From positions 1 through 64,000 of the forward strand of contig JAFUXA010000019.1 of assembly GCA_017470985.1 (NCBI GenBank): a DNA stretch of 64,000 nt. Reading direction: 5' to 3'. Within the stretch, counting starts at the first letter, position 1. Every line of letters starts with the position of its first letter. Made by a program: the position numbers and the translations under genes. Below are positions 16,940 through 27,214 of the stretch, in pieces. Origin of the DNA: Lachnospiraceae bacterium. GTDB lineage: Bacteria > Bacillota > Clostridia > Lachnospirales > Lachnospiraceae. The notes beneath the pieces were generated by a model. It was not told the origin of the DNA. It saw only the letters and a list, made by a program, of their open reading frames with translations, and searched no databases.

Positions 16940-19900
16940 ATGAGTAACGTAAGAAGAGTTTACGCAGAGAAGAAACCTGAATTTGCCGTTTCTGCAAAGT
17001 CACTTCTCTCAGAGTTTAAGAGCTATTTGGGAATAACAACAGTCACCAATGTTAGAGTTCTTATTCGCTATGACATCGAGAACATTTCCGATGAAATTTA
17101 TAGAAAGGCCCTGAAGACGGTATTTTGTGAACCTCCGGTTGATGATGTATACGAGGAATCATTTGATTTCAATGGTAGAGTGTTCTCTGTGGAGTATCTG
17201 CCTGGACAGTTTGACCAGAGAGCTGACTCTGCTGAGCAGTGTATTAAGTTATTGAAGGAAGACGAGGAAGCTATCATTCGTTCTGCAACAACTTATGTTA
17301 TAGAGGGCGATATTTCTGATGAGCAGTTTGAGGCAATCAAGAAGCATTGCATCAATCCTGTTGATTCTCGTGAGACTGGTTTGGAGAAGCCTGTTACTTT
17401 GACAGATGATTTTGATGAGCCTGACGATGTTATGGTATTTGATGGATTCGTTGATATGCCAGAAGCAAAGTTGAAGGAATTGTATGATTCACTTGGTCTT
17501 GCTATGACTTTTAATGACTTCCTTCATATTCAGAATTATTTCCGCAATGATGAGCACAGAAATCCTACTATGACAGAGATTCGTGTTCTTGATACATATT
17601 GGTCGGATCATTGCCGACATACTACATTCTCAACAGAGTTGAAGAGTGTTAAATTTGATGACGGTTTCTACCGTAAGCCTATTGAAGACACATACAATGA
17701 TTATTTAGATAATTTCAAAATTCTATATAAAGACAGAGACGACAAGTTTGTATGCTTGATGGATCTGGCACTTCTAGCAATGAAAAAATTAAAAGCCGAT
17801 GGTAAGCTTGCTGATCAGGAAGAATCTGATGAGATAAATGCTTGCTCTATTGTAGTCCCAGTTGATGTTGATGGCAAAACTGAGGAGTGGCTTGTTAACT
17901 TCAAAAATGAAACTCATAATCACCCAACTGAAATAGAACCATTTGGTGGTGCTGCTACTTGTCTTGGTGGCGCAATTAGAGATCCACTTTCTGGTAGAAC
18001 ATATGTATATCAGGCTATGCGCGTAACTGGTGCAGCTGATCCTACTGTACCTGTAAAGGATACAATCGATGGTAAATTGCCACAGAAGAAAATTGTACGT
18101 GAGGCAGCTCATGGTTATTCTTCATATGGTAATCAGATTGGTCTTGCAACTGGATATGTAAAGGAAGTATATCATCCTGATTATGTTGCTAAGCGTATGG
18201 AGATTGGTGCTGTTATGGGTGCAGCTCCAAGACGTGCAGTACAGCGTCTTAATTCTGACCCGGGAGACAAGATTATTCTCCTTGGCGGTCGTACAGGTCG
18301 TGATGGTATCGGTGGTGCTACTGGTTCTTCAAAGGCTCATAATACTGAATCAACATCTGTATGTGGTGCTGAGGTTCAGAAGGGTAACCCTCCTACAGAG
18401 AGAAAGATTCAGAGATTATTCCGTCGTGAGGAAGTAAGTTACATAATCAAGAAATGTAATGACTTCGGTGCAGGTGGTGTGTCAGTTGCTATCGGTGAGT
18501 TGGCTGATGGATTGAGAGTTAATCTGGACAAGGTGCCAAAGAAATATGCTGGTCTTGATGGAACAGAAATTGCTATTTCTGAGTCTCAGGAGAGAATGGC
18601 AGTTGTTGTTGCACCTGAGGATGTAGATCAGTTCCTGAAATATGCTAATGAAGAAAATCTTGAGGCTATTGAAGTTGCAGTTGTAACAGAGGAGCCTAAT
18701 CTTGTATTGGAGTGGAGAGGCAAGGAGATTGTAAATCTCAAGCGTGCTTTCCTTGATACCAATGGAGCTCATCAGGAGACTTCTGTTGAAGTTGAGATGC
18801 CTGTAGAGTCAGAGAACTATCTCAATAAATATGCAGTAGAAGGTGTTGCTGATGCTGTAAATGATGGTGATGTAAGAAAAGCATGGGAGAAGACCTTGGC
18901 AGACTTAAATGTATGTTCACAAAAAGGTCTTGTGGAAATGTTTGACGGCTCAATTGGTGTAAATAGTGTATATATGCCATTTGGTGGTAGATATCAGCTT
19001 ACTGAGACACAGTCTATGGTTGCTAAGCTTCCTGTTATGAATGGAGACTGTGATACAGTTACAATGATGTCTTATGGTTTTGATCCATATTTATCATCAT
19101 GGAGTCCATATCATGGTTCAAGTTATGCTGTACTTGAGTCAGTTGCTCGAATTGTTGCAGCTGGTGGTGATTATAAGAAGATCAGATTTACATTCCAGGA
19201 ATACTTCCGTAGAATGTCAGCTGATCCAAAGAGATGGAGTCAGCCTTTCGCAGCTTTGCTTGGTGCTTACAAGGCACAGATGGCATTTGGACTTCCATCA
19301 ATTGGTGGTAAGGATTCTATGTCAGGAACATTTAACGAGATAGATGTTCCTCCTACACTTGTTTCTTTTGCTGTAGATATTGCCAAGGAAGGAGATATTA
19401 TTACTCCTGAATTGAAGAAGGCTGGCAATGAGCTGGTATTCTTGGGCGCTAAGAGAGATGAGTATGATTTGCCGGATTACGAGCAGAATATGAAATTGTA
19501 TGATACAGTTCATAAGATGATTCAGGAAGGCGTAATTGTATCAGCTTATGCTCTTGATTCCCATGGTTTGGTTGCTTCATTGTCTAAGATGGCATTTGGT
19601 AACAAGCTTGGCTTTAATCTTGATGAGGGAAGCGTATCAATAGAAGAATTATTTGAAAATGAAGTTGGTTCAATGGTAGCTGAGGTTGTTGACGGTGATA
19701 AGGCCGCCTCTATGATGGAAGCTGCTGGATTAGCAGATGTTGTAAATGTAATCGGTGTTGTTACAGATGATGCTACATTTACATACGGCGATATGGCATT
19801 ATCAGTAAATGATGCAATTGAATGTTGGAGCACACCTCTTGAGAAGGTATTCCCAACCAAGGCTTCACAGGATACAACTCTTGTAGATACAGATGTATAC

Positions 19901-20737
19901 AATGCCAAGGACATCTATGTATGCAAGAATAAGATTGCAAAACCTACAGTATTTATTCCTGTATTCCCTGGTACTAACTGTGAGTATGACAGTGCCAAAG
20001 CATTTGAGAAGGCTGGAGCAGATACAATTGTCAAGGTATTCAAGAATATGACTGCTGAGGATATCAGAGATTCTGTTGAAGAATTTACCAAGGCAATTGA
20101 TCAGTCACAGATTATTATGTTCCCAGGTGGATTCTCAGCTGGTGATGAACCGGAAGGTTCTGCAAAATTCTTTGCTACAGCATTTAGAAATGCCAAGATG
20201 AAAGAAGCAGTTACCAAGCTCTTGAACGAGAGAGATGGTCTTGCTCTTGGTATTTGTAATGGATTCCAGGCTTTGATCAAGTTGGGTCTGGTACCATATG
20301 GTGAGATTCGTACACAGGAATCTGATGCACCAACACTTACATATAATACAATCAATCGTCATATCTCCAAGATGGCTTATATCAAGGTGGTATCTAATAA
20401 GTCACCTTGGTTACAGCAGGCTGAGCTTGGTCAGATTTATACAAATCCTGCATCTCATGGTGAGGGTAGATTTGTTGCCAATGATGAGTGGTTGAAGAAG
20501 TTATTTGAAAATGGACAGGTTGCCACACAGTATGTCAATGAAGCTGGGCAGCCTACAATGGATGAAGAATGGAACATCAACGGTTCATATATGGCTATTG
20601 AAGGTATCACAAGTGCCGACGGTAGAGTATTTGGTAAGATGGCTCATTCTGAGAGACAAGGCCGTTCAGTGGCAATCAATATTTATGGTGAGCAGGATAT
20701 GAAATTATTTGAATCCGGTGTTGCTTACTTCAAGTAA
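16940..20737 (+). CDS. purL: Phosphoribosylformylglycinamidine synthase, long single-chain form
   Basis: Fourth step of purine synthesis: FGAR plus glutamine and ATP give FGAM. At 1265 aa it is the fused clostridial form, carrying synthetase and glutaminase in one chain, so no separate PurS or PurQ is needed. The N-terminal linker reaches about residue 230, with the DTYWSDHCRHTTF signature near 212. The two AIRS-type halves include FKNETHNHPTEIEPFGGAATCLGG and the GGKDSMSGT motif. The glutamine amidotransferase domain starts at VFIPVFPGTNCEYDSAKAF; its nucleophile is Cys1106 in LGICNGFQ, with the His/Glu pair near GRSVAINIYGEQD less clear. GGAGG lies six bases before the ATG. It stands alone ahead of carAB and is separated from them by a hairpin. 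Confidence 0.96.
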   Translation: MSNVRRVYAEKKPEFAVSAKSLLSEFKSYLGITTVTNVRVLIRYDIENISDEIYRKALKTVFCEPPVDDVYEESFDFNGRVFSVEYLPGQFDQRADSAEQCIKLLKEDEEAIIRSATTYVIEGDISDEQFEAIKKHCINPVDSRETGLEKPVTLTDDFDEPDDVMVFDGFVDMPEAKLKELYDSLGLAMTFNDFLHIQNYFRNDEHRNPTMTEIRVLDTYWSDHCRHTTFSTELKSVKFDDGFYRKPIEDTYNDYLDNFKILYKDRDDKFVCLMDLALLAMKKLKADGKLADQEESDEINACSIVVPVDVDGKTEEWLVNFKNETHNHPTEIEPFGGAATCLGGAIRDPLSGRTYVYQAMRVTGAADPTVPVKDTIDGKLPQKKIVREAAHGYSSYGNQIGLATGYVKEVYHPDYVAKRMEIGAVMGAAPRRAVQRLNSDPGDKIILLGGRTGRDGIGGATGSSKAHNTESTSVCGAEVQKGNPPTERKIQRLFRREEVSYIIKKCNDFGAGGVSVAIGELADGLRVNLDKVPKKYAGLDGTEIAISESQERMAVVVAPEDVDQFLKYANEENLEAIEVAVVTEEPNLVLEWRGKEIVNLKRAFLDTNGAHQETSVEVEMPVESENYLNKYAVEGVADAVNDGDVRKAWEKTLADLNVCSQKGLVEMFDGSIGVNSVYMPFGGRYQLTETQSMVAKLPVMNGDCDTVTMMSYGFDPYLSSWSPYHGSSYAVLESVARIVAAGGDYKKIRFTFQEYFRRMSADPKRWSQPFAALLGAYKAQMAFGLPSIGGKDSMSGTFNEIDVPPTLVSFAVDIAKEGDIITPELKKAGNELVFLGAKRDEYDLPDYEQNMKLYDTVHKMIQEGVIVSAYALDSHGLVASLSKMAFGNKLGFNLDEGSVSIEELFENEVGSMVAEVVDGDKAASMMEAAGLADVVNVIGVVTDDATFTYGDMALSVNDAIECWSTPLEKVFPTKASQDTTLVDTDVYNAKDIYVCKNKIAKPTVFIPVFPGTNCEYDSAKAFEKAGADTIVKVFKNMTAEDIRDSVEEFTKAIDQSQIIMFPGGFSAGDEPEGSAKFFATAFRNAKMKEAVTKLLNERDGLALGICNGFQALIKLGLVPYGEIRTQESDAPTLTYNTINRHISKMAYIKVVSNKSPWLQQAELGQIYTNPASHGEGRFVANDEWLKKLFENGQVATQYVNEAGQPTMDEEWNINGSYMAIEGITSADGRVFGKMAHSERQGRSVAINIYGEQDMKLFESGVAYFK

Positions 20738-20761
20738 TATTGATTAATAATTATTGTAAAA

Positions 20762-20799
20762 ATAAAGGGTACTTTTTATTGTGATAAAGTACCCTTTAT
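20762..20799 (+). terminator. Hairpin between purL and carA
   Basis: A long inverted repeat, ataaagggtacttt (20762-20775) with aaagtaccctttat (20786-20799), lies 25 bases after the purL stop. The stem is 14 bases and near perfect, but no T-run follows it on the + strand. It may be a weak terminator or an mRNA 3'-end stabiliser. No PyrR-type attenuator was recognised before carA. Confidence 0.5.
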
Positions 20800-20850
20800 G
20801 ATAGAATCAACAAGATTATATAAAAATAACAAATAGCGAAAGGAAGCAAA

Positions 20851-22011
20851 ATGAAAGCATTTCTGATTTTGGAAGACGGTACAGTATTCGAAGGAACGAG
20901 TATTGGTTCTACAAGAGAGGTAATCAGTGAGATAGTATTTAACACATCTATGACAGGTTATCTTGAAGTATTGACTGATCCATCTTATGCGGGCCAGGCA
21001 GTATGTATGACTTATCCTTTGATAGGCAATTATGGAATTACACCTGATATGGAATCTTCTCGTTCATGGGTAGATGGATATATCGTGAGAGAATTATCTA
21101 GAATTCCTAGTAATTTCCGTTGTGAAGGAACTATCCAGGATTTCTTGAAGGAGCAGGATGTTCCGGGTATTGCAGGTATTGATACCAGAGCCCTTACCAA
21201 GATTTTGAGAGATAAGGGTACTATGAATGGAATGATTACAACTAATGAGAATTATAACTTAGATGAGATTATTCCTAGACTGAAAGAATATACTGTTGGT
21301 GACGTAGTATCCAAGGTGACTTGTGATGAGAAGTCTGTAATCAAGGCTTATGAATGCAAGTCTGTATATCCTGAAGGACAGGGTATGATGGGAGCAACAG
21401 CTTCAGCTGGTGGCAATATTAAGCCTGAGAATAGAGGCAAGAATTACAAGGTTGCTCTGATGGATTTCGGTGCCAAGGGCAATATTGCCAGTTCTCTGAG
21501 TCAGAGAGGGTGCGAGGTTACAATTTTCCCTGCTCATGCATCTGCTGAAGAAATCCTTGATATGAATCCAGATGGAATTATGCTTTCAAATGGTCCTGGA
21601 GATCCTGAGACCAATGTGGAGATAATTGAAGAAATCAAGAAATTATATGCTTCTGATGTTCCGATTTTTGCTATTTGTTTAGGACATCAGTTGATGGCAA
21701 TTGCAAATGGTTGCCCGACTCATAAATTAAAATACGGTCATAGAGGTGGTAACCACCCTGTGAAAGACTTAGCAACAGGTCGTGTATATATATCATCACA
21801 GAACCATGGTTATGTAGTTGATACAGATAAACTTGACCCATCTGTTGCTGTGCCAGCTTTTGTAAATGTAAATGATGGAACCAATGAAGGTCTGAAATAT
21901 GTAGGAAAGAACATATTTACAGTACAATTCCATCCTGAAGCTTGCCCAGGACCACTTGACAGTGGATATTTGTTCGACAGATTTATTAACATGATGGGAG
22001 GAGAAAATTAA
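20851..22011 (+). CDS. carA: Carbamoyl-phosphate synthase, small (glutaminase) subunit
   Basis: Releases ammonia from glutamine and channels it to CarB for carbamoyl phosphate, the precursor of pyrimidines and arginine. The 386 aa begin with the CarA N-terminal domain (AFLILEDGTVFEGTSIGS, FNTSMTGYLEVLTDPSYAGQ). The class I amidotransferase domain follows, with nucleophile Cys276 in FAICLGHQLMAIA and the catalytic His/Glu in TVQFHPEACPGP. A run of Gly/Ala (MGATASAGGN) links the domains. AAAGGAAG precedes the ATG. The stop codon overlaps the carB start as TAATG, implying coupled translation. Only one carAB pair is in the window and no arg or pyr neighbours are seen. Confidence 0.97.
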   Translation: MKAFLILEDGTVFEGTSIGSTREVISEIVFNTSMTGYLEVLTDPSYAGQAVCMTYPLIGNYGITPDMESSRSWVDGYIVRELSRIPSNFRCEGTIQDFLKEQDVPGIAGIDTRALTKILRDKGTMNGMITTNENYNLDEIIPRLKEYTVGDVVSKVTCDEKSVIKAYECKSVYPEGQGMMGATASAGGNIKPENRGKNYKVALMDFGAKGNIASSLSQRGCEVTIFPAHASAEEILDMNPDGIMLSNGPGDPETNVEIIEEIKKLYASDVPIFAICLGHQLMAIANGCPTHKLKYGHRGGNHPVKDLATGRVYISSQNHGYVVDTDKLDPSVAVPAFVNVNDGTNEGLKYVGKNIFTVQFHPEACPGPLDSGYLFDRFINMMGGEN

Positions 22012-25000
22012 TGCCAAGAGATTTAAGCATAAAGAAAGTACTTGTAATTGGGTCTGGTCCAATTGTAATTGGACAGGCTGCAGAGTTCGACTACGCAGGA
22101 ACACAGGCATGTCGTTCCTTGAAAGAAGAAGGCGTGGAAGTTGTATTGGTTAATTCCAATCCTGCTACCATCATGACTGACAAGGATATAGCAGATGAGG
22201 TATATATTGAGCCTCTTACTGTGGAAGTGTTGAAGAAGATTATCCTGAAAGAAAAGCCTGATTCAGTATTGCCTACACTTGGCGGACAGGCTGGACTTAA
22301 TCTGGGTATGGAATTGGATGAGTGTGGCTTTCTTGAGGAAAATGGAGTCAGACTTATTGGAACTACAGCAGAGACAATTTTCAGAGCAGAGGACAGACAG
22401 GGATTCAAAGATGCCATGGAGAAAATCCATGAGCCTGTAGCTGCATCTCTTGTTGTTCATAATGTAGAAGATGGTATTAAATTCACTAATACAATCGGAT
22501 ATCCGGTTGTTCTTCGTCCTGCATATACACTGGGTGGTTCCGGCGGTGGAATTGCTCACAACGAGGAGGAATTGATTGAGATTCTAACCAACGGATTGAG
22601 ACTTTCAAGAGTTCACGAAGTGTTGGTTGAGCGTTGTATTGCAGGTTGGAAGGAAATTGAGTACGAGGTAATGCGTGATGCGGCAGGTAACTGTATCACT
22701 GTATGTAACATGGAAAATATTGATCCTGTAGGTGTACATACTGGTGATTCAATTGTAGTTGCTCCTTCACAGACATTAGGTGATAAGGAATATCAGATGC
22801 TTAGAAGCTCTGCATTAAATATCATCTCTGAACTTGGAATTACAGGTGGATGTAATGTGCAATATGCCCTTCATCCAGATACATTTGAATACTGTGTAAT
22901 CGAAGTTAACCCTAGAGTATCTCGTTCATCAGCTTTGGCTTCAAAGGCTACAGGTTATCCTATTGCCAAGGTTGCAGCCAAGATTGCTTTGGGATACACA
23001 CTTGATGAAATCAAGAATGCAATTACAGGCAAGACATATGCATCATTTGAGCCAATGCTTGATTATTGTGTAGTGAAGATTCCAAGACTTCCATTTGATA
23101 AATTTATTACAGCTAAGCGTACACTTACAACTCAGATGAAGGCCACAGGAGAGGTTATGAGTATCTGCAATAATTTCGAGGGTGCTCTAATGAAGGCTAT
23201 CAGATCCTTGGAGCAGCATGTGGATTCTCTTATGAGTTACGGATTTGATGAATATAGTGATGCAGAACTTGAAGCTGCTCTTGATGTGGTAGATGACAGA
23301 AGAATCTATCTTATAGCTGAATGCTTGAGACGCGGTATGTCTTATGAGCATATTCATGAGAGAACTATGATTGATATCTGGTTCATTGACAAGATTGCTA
23401 TTTTGGTTGAGATGGAGCAGAAGCTTAAGAGTGAGGAATTAACTGTTGAATTGCTTAAGGAAGCCAAGAGATTGGAATTCCCTGATACAGTTATTGCATC
23501 TCTTACAGGCAAGCCGCATGAAGAAATCAAGAAGATGCGTTATGACAATGGCATCGTAGCAGCTTTTAAGATGGTTGATACCTGTGCTGCAGAGTTTGCT
23601 GCTGAGACACCTTATTACTATTCAGTATTTGGCTCAGTTAATGAAGCAGAGCAGACTCGTGACAAGAAGAAGATATTGGTACTTGGTTCTGGTCCTATTA
23701 GAATCGGTCAGGGTATTGAATTTGATTATTGTTCTGTACATTCTACATGGGCATTTGCCAAGGAAGGTTATGAGACAATTATTGTAAATAACAATCCTGA
23801 GACTGTATCTACTGACTTTGATATTGCTGATAAGCTTTACTTTGAGCCGCTTACAGATGAGGATGTGGAGAGCATAGTAGATATTGAGAAGCCTGATGGA
23901 GCTGTTGTACAGTTCGGTGGTCAGACTGCAATCAAACTTACAGAAGCCCTGAAGAAAATGGGAGTGCCAATTCTTGGAACCAAGGCTGAGGATGTGGATG
24001 CAGCTGAGGATAGAGAATTATTTGATAAGATTCTAGAAGAGACTGAGATTCCTAGAGCTTCAGGTGGAACAGTATATACTGCTGAGGAGGCCAAGGAAGT
24101 TGCCAACAGAATTGGTTATCCTGTACTTGTGCGCCCTTCTTATGTACTTGGTGGACAGGGAATGCAGATTGCATTCAATGATGATGAGATTGAAGAATTT
24201 ATTGGAATCATAAATCAGATTGCTCAGGATCACCCTATTCTTGTAGATAAATATTTACAGGGAAAAGAGATAGAAGTAGATGCTGTATGTGATGGTACAG
24301 ATATATTGATTCCTGGAATTATGGAACATATTGAGCGTACTGGAGTGCACTCTGGTGACTCTATTTCAGTATATCCTGCTCATACAATAGGTGATGATAT
24401 TAAGGCAAAGATTGCAGATTATACAGCTCGTCTTGCCAAAGCCTTACATGTAAAAGGTATGATCAATATCCAGTTTATTGTTATGGATGGTGAGGTATAT
24501 GTAATCGAGGTTAATCCTAGATCTTCACGTACAGTTCCATATATCAGTAAGGTCACAGGAATTCCTATTGTTGATTTGGCTACAAAGGTTATTATCGGTT
24601 CTACAATCAGAGAGTTGGGATATGAGCCGGGACTTCAGCCGGAGGCTGACTATATTGCAATCAAGATGCCGGTATTCTCATTTGAGAAGCTCCGTGGTGC
24701 CGAGATTTCAATGGGACCTGAGATGAAGTCTACAGGTGAGTGTCTGGGAATCGGTAAGACATTTAACGAAGCATTGTACAAGGCTTTCCTTGGTGCCGGT
24801 GTAAATGTTACCAAATACAAGCAGATGATTATGACAGTTGCTGATAAGGATAAGCCGGAGGCTGTAGGCGTAGCCAAGAGATTTGCTGCTTTGGGTTACA
24901 AGATTTATGCAACCCGTTCTACTGCGAAATATCTCCAGGAGCATGGAATTGATGCTCTCTGGGTAAATAAGATTTCTCAGGAATCTCCAAATGTTATGGA

Positions 25001-25217
25001 TTTGATTCTCGGTCACAAGATTGATCTGGTAATTGATATTCCTACAACTGGACATGGAGATAAGTCTAGAGACGGATTCCTTATTAGAAGAAATGCCATC
25101 GAGACAGGAGTGTACTGTATAACAGCAATGGATACAGCCAATGCCCTTGCTACAGCATTGGAGACACAGATGGACAATATTACTTTGATTGATATTGCCA
25201 AGGTGGATAACAGATAA
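22011..25217 (+). CDS. carB: Carbamoyl-phosphate synthase, large subunit
   Basis: Synthetase subunit of 1068 aa, joining bicarbonate, ammonia and two ATP. It consists of two homologous ATP-grasp halves: the first opens with KKVLVIGSGPIVIGQAAEFDY and the second near residue 555 with KKILVLGSGPIRIGQGIEFDY. Each half carries its own biotin-carboxylase-like signature (PRVSRSSALASKATGYPIA and PRSSRTVPYISKVTGIPI). The last 130 or so residues are the MGS-like allosteric domain (AKRFAALGYKIYATRSTAKYL). Length is that of a full CarB. It overlaps carA by one base and uses the GGAGGAG inside the carA end as its ribosome site. A terminator follows. Confidence 0.97.
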   Translation: MPRDLSIKKVLVIGSGPIVIGQAAEFDYAGTQACRSLKEEGVEVVLVNSNPATIMTDKDIADEVYIEPLTVEVLKKIILKEKPDSVLPTLGGQAGLNLGMELDECGFLEENGVRLIGTTAETIFRAEDRQGFKDAMEKIHEPVAASLVVHNVEDGIKFTNTIGYPVVLRPAYTLGGSGGGIAHNEEELIEILTNGLRLSRVHEVLVERCIAGWKEIEYEVMRDAAGNCITVCNMENIDPVGVHTGDSIVVAPSQTLGDKEYQMLRSSALNIISELGITGGCNVQYALHPDTFEYCVIEVNPRVSRSSALASKATGYPIAKVAAKIALGYTLDEIKNAITGKTYASFEPMLDYCVVKIPRLPFDKFITAKRTLTTQMKATGEVMSICNNFEGALMKAIRSLEQHVDSLMSYGFDEYSDAELEAALDVVDDRRIYLIAECLRRGMSYEHIHERTMIDIWFIDKIAILVEMEQKLKSEELTVELLKEAKRLEFPDTVIASLTGKPHEEIKKMRYDNGIVAAFKMVDTCAAEFAAETPYYYSVFGSVNEAEQTRDKKKILVLGSGPIRIGQGIEFDYCSVHSTWAFAKEGYETIIVNNNPETVSTDFDIADKLYFEPLTDEDVESIVDIEKPDGAVVQFGGQTAIKLTEALKKMGVPILGTKAEDVDAAEDRELFDKILEETEIPRASGGTVYTAEEAKEVANRIGYPVLVRPSYVLGGQGMQIAFNDDEIEEFIGIINQIAQDHPILVDKYLQGKEIEVDAVCDGTDILIPGIMEHIERTGVHSGDSISVYPAHTIGDDIKAKIADYTARLAKALHVKGMINIQFIVMDGEVYVIEVNPRSSRTVPYISKVTGIPIVDLATKVIIGSTIRELGYEPGLQPEADYIAIKMPVFSFEKLRGAEISMGPEMKSTGECLGIGKTFNEALYKAFLGAGVNVTKYKQMIMTVADKDKPEAVGVAKRFAALGYKIYATRSTAKYLQEHGIDALWVNKISQESPNVMDLILGHKIDLVIDIPTTGHGDKSRDGFLIRRNAIETGVYCITAMDTANALATALETQMDNITLIDIAKVDNR

Positions 25218-25257
25218 AATTATAACAAGAGACATAATTTGATCTTATAATAATGCG

Positions 25258-25307
25258 AATGTCGCAATTGATTCAGAATTTTTTGATTCAATTGCGGCAT
25301 TTTTATT
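25258..25307 (+). terminator. Intrinsic terminator after carB
   Basis: Long stem formed by aatgtcgcaattga (25258-25271) and tcaattgcggcatt (25288-25301), with one G-T pair, then ttttatt. It ends the carAB operon. Confidence 0.85.
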
Positions 25308-25317
25308 AATAAAAAAC

Positions 25318-25381
25318 TTTACTGTGGACTTTTATATGTTAAAATGATAAAGATTTGATGGTGAAATATTGATATTTCGCC
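25318..25381 (+). promoter_or_regulatory. Promoter and 5'-end hairpin of the methionine genes
   Basis: TTTACT at 25318-25323 and TAAAAT at 25340-25345, spaced by 16 bases, form a likely promoter. Right at the predicted transcript start lies a hairpin, GGTGAAAT (25360-25367) with ATTTCGCC (25374-25381), loop attgat. No SAM riboswitch or T-box was recognised. Confidence 0.45.
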
Positions 25382-25423
25382 TATGTAGATACATTTATAT
25401 TGGTTATAGATAAGGGATTTTTA

Positions 25424-27214
25424 ATGAGTGATTTTAGAAAATATTTATCAGAAAATATAGTGCTCACAGATGGAGCAATGGGAACATATTATGATTTGGT
25501 TCATTCTGATGGAGTTGAATTGGTTGAAAGGGAGAATCTGTTGCATCCAAAGCGTATCATAGATATTCACAGGGAGTATATCCGAAGTGGTGCGCGAATT
25601 CTAAGAACCAATACATTTGCTTCCAATTCTAATTTCTTTCCGGATAGAAACGAATTGAAAGAGAATATTACTGCCGGCATACAGATTGCATATGAGGCGG
25701 TAAGTCTGGAAAATGAGGAAGTATATGTAGCTGCTGATATTGGAACATTATATGACATAGGCAAAGACTACACAGAGGTAGTAGAAGATTATAAATATGT
25801 TATAGATTGTTTTATTGAGGCTGGAGCAGAGATTATCTGGTTTGAAACTCAAAATGATTTGTTCTATATAGAGGAACTGGCTGGATATATCAAAGAAGTG
25901 AAACCGGATGCATATGTTATTGTATCCTTCTGTGTTGATAAGACAGGTTATTCCAAGTCAGGTATCAGTTATTCGAGAATCATCAACAAAATGTGTGAAC
26001 TCGATTCAGTTGATGCATACGGATTTAATTGTAGTATGGCCGGTTCACAGCTTGTATCTCTGTTGGAGAAGATATCATTTCCGTCGGACAAACCGCTGGT
26101 GGCTCTGCCAAATGCAGGCTATCCATACGAAGTTCGAGGACAGATATTCTATGGCCATAATTTAAATTATTATGTGGAAAATGAAAAGAGCCTGCAGCAG
26201 TTAGGTGTAAATATATTAGGTGGCTGTTGTGGAACCTCACCTGAGTATGTGGCTGCAACAGAAAAGGCAATTGATAATAAGATATATCAAAAGAAGATTT
26301 CTCAAACTCAGAATTCTGTTGTAACACGCACTGAGTCAGACTTCTGGAAGAAACTGCAAAGTGGCAGAAAACCAGTGTTGGTTGAGTTAGATCCACCTGC
26401 AGATATGAATTATAAGAAGGTTATAGATGGAGCAATGGTTTTAAAGAATCATAATGTGGACTTGCTTACTTTGTCGGATTCTCCACTTGCCAGAACCAGA
26501 ATGGATGCATCCCTTCTTGGAGCCAAGGTGCAAAAAGAAGTGGGAATAGATGTTATGCCTCATATATCGTGCAGAGATAGAAATATCATATCTCTTCGCG
26601 GCACAATTATGGGAGCGTATGCCAATGATTTGAAGCATTTTCTCTTTGTGACTGGAGATCCTATTTCCAAGCAGAACAGAGCGGATTTGACACAGGTGTT
26701 TAACTGTAATTCCATCCGATTGATGAATCTGGTTGATGGTATGAACAATGAGGAGTTTGTGGATGATACAGTTGTATTTGGAGGAGCGCTGAATTATAAC
26801 GGTGTCAATGTGGATGCCATTGCCCGTAGAATGAAGTTGAAAATGGAACAGGGATGTACATTTTTTTTGACACAGCCAATATATAGTGATGATGATATTG
26901 AGCGAATCCGTCTGCTTCGTGAAATGACAGGAGCTAAGATAATGGCAGGAATTATGCCTCTTGTGAGCCGTAAGAATGCAATGTTTATTGCCAAGCAGAT
27001 GCCGGGTATGAATGTACCTGACTATATTGTAGATAAATATAATGAGAATATGAGTAGAGAAGAATCTGAGCAGGTTGCCATTGACATTTCTCTTGATATT
27101 GCAGAAAAGTTGAAGGATTGCTGCGATGGATATTATTTTATGACTCCATTTAACAGAGTAAATCTGATTTGCAATATTATTGATGAGTTAAACAATATTG
27201 AGGTAATAAAATGA
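25424..27214 (+). CDS. Homocysteine S-methyltransferase / methylenetetrahydrofolate reductase fusion
   Basis: Bifunctional protein of 596 aa. Residues 1-285 are a homocysteine S-methyltransferase domain with zinc cysteines in GFNCSMAG and LGGCCGTSPEYV. Residues 310-596 are an MTHFR (MetF) flavin TIM barrel: PVLVELDPP, DLLTLSDSPLARTRMD, HFLFVTGDP, FFLTQPIYSDDDIERI. MTHFR makes 5-methyl-THF, and the fused domain may pass the methyl group to homocysteine or assist MetH. The ATG at 25424 is preferred over the upstream TTG at 25400 because AAGGG lies just before it and the domain starts there. It overlaps metH by four bases (ATGA), so the two are translationally coupled. Such fusions are known in Firmicutes (YitJ-like), which supports the call. 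Confidence 0.92.
   Translation: MSDFRKYLSENIVLTDGAMGTYYDLVHSDGVELVERENLLHPKRIIDIHREYIRSGARILRTNTFASNSNFFPDRNELKENITAGIQIAYEAVSLENEEVYVAADIGTLYDIGKDYTEVVEDYKYVIDCFIEAGAEIIWFETQNDLFYIEELAGYIKEVKPDAYVIVSFCVDKTGYSKSGISYSRIINKMCELDSVDAYGFNCSMAGSQLVSLLEKISFPSDKPLVALPNAGYPYEVRGQIFYGHNLNYYVENEKSLQQLGVNILGGCCGTSPEYVAATEKAIDNKIYQKKISQTQNSVVTRTESDFWKKLQSGRKPVLVELDPPADMNYKKVIDGAMVLKNHNVDLLTLSDSPLARTRMDASLLGAKVQKEVGIDVMPHISCRDRNIISLRGTIMGAYANDLKHFLFVTGDPISKQNRADLTQVFNCNSIRLMNLVDGMNNEEFVDDTVVFGGALNYNGVNVDAIARRMKLKMEQGCTFFLTQPIYSDDDIERIRLLREMTGAKIMAGIMPLVSRKNAMFIAKQMPGMNVPDYIVDKYNENMSREESEQVAIDISLDIAEKLKDCCDGYYFMTPFNRVNLICNIIDELNNIEVIK

Noticed and set aside
25308-25423. SAM riboswitch or T-box before the methionine genes
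   Set aside because: The leader is short and lacks the SAM-I core and any T-box motif; only one small hairpin is present.
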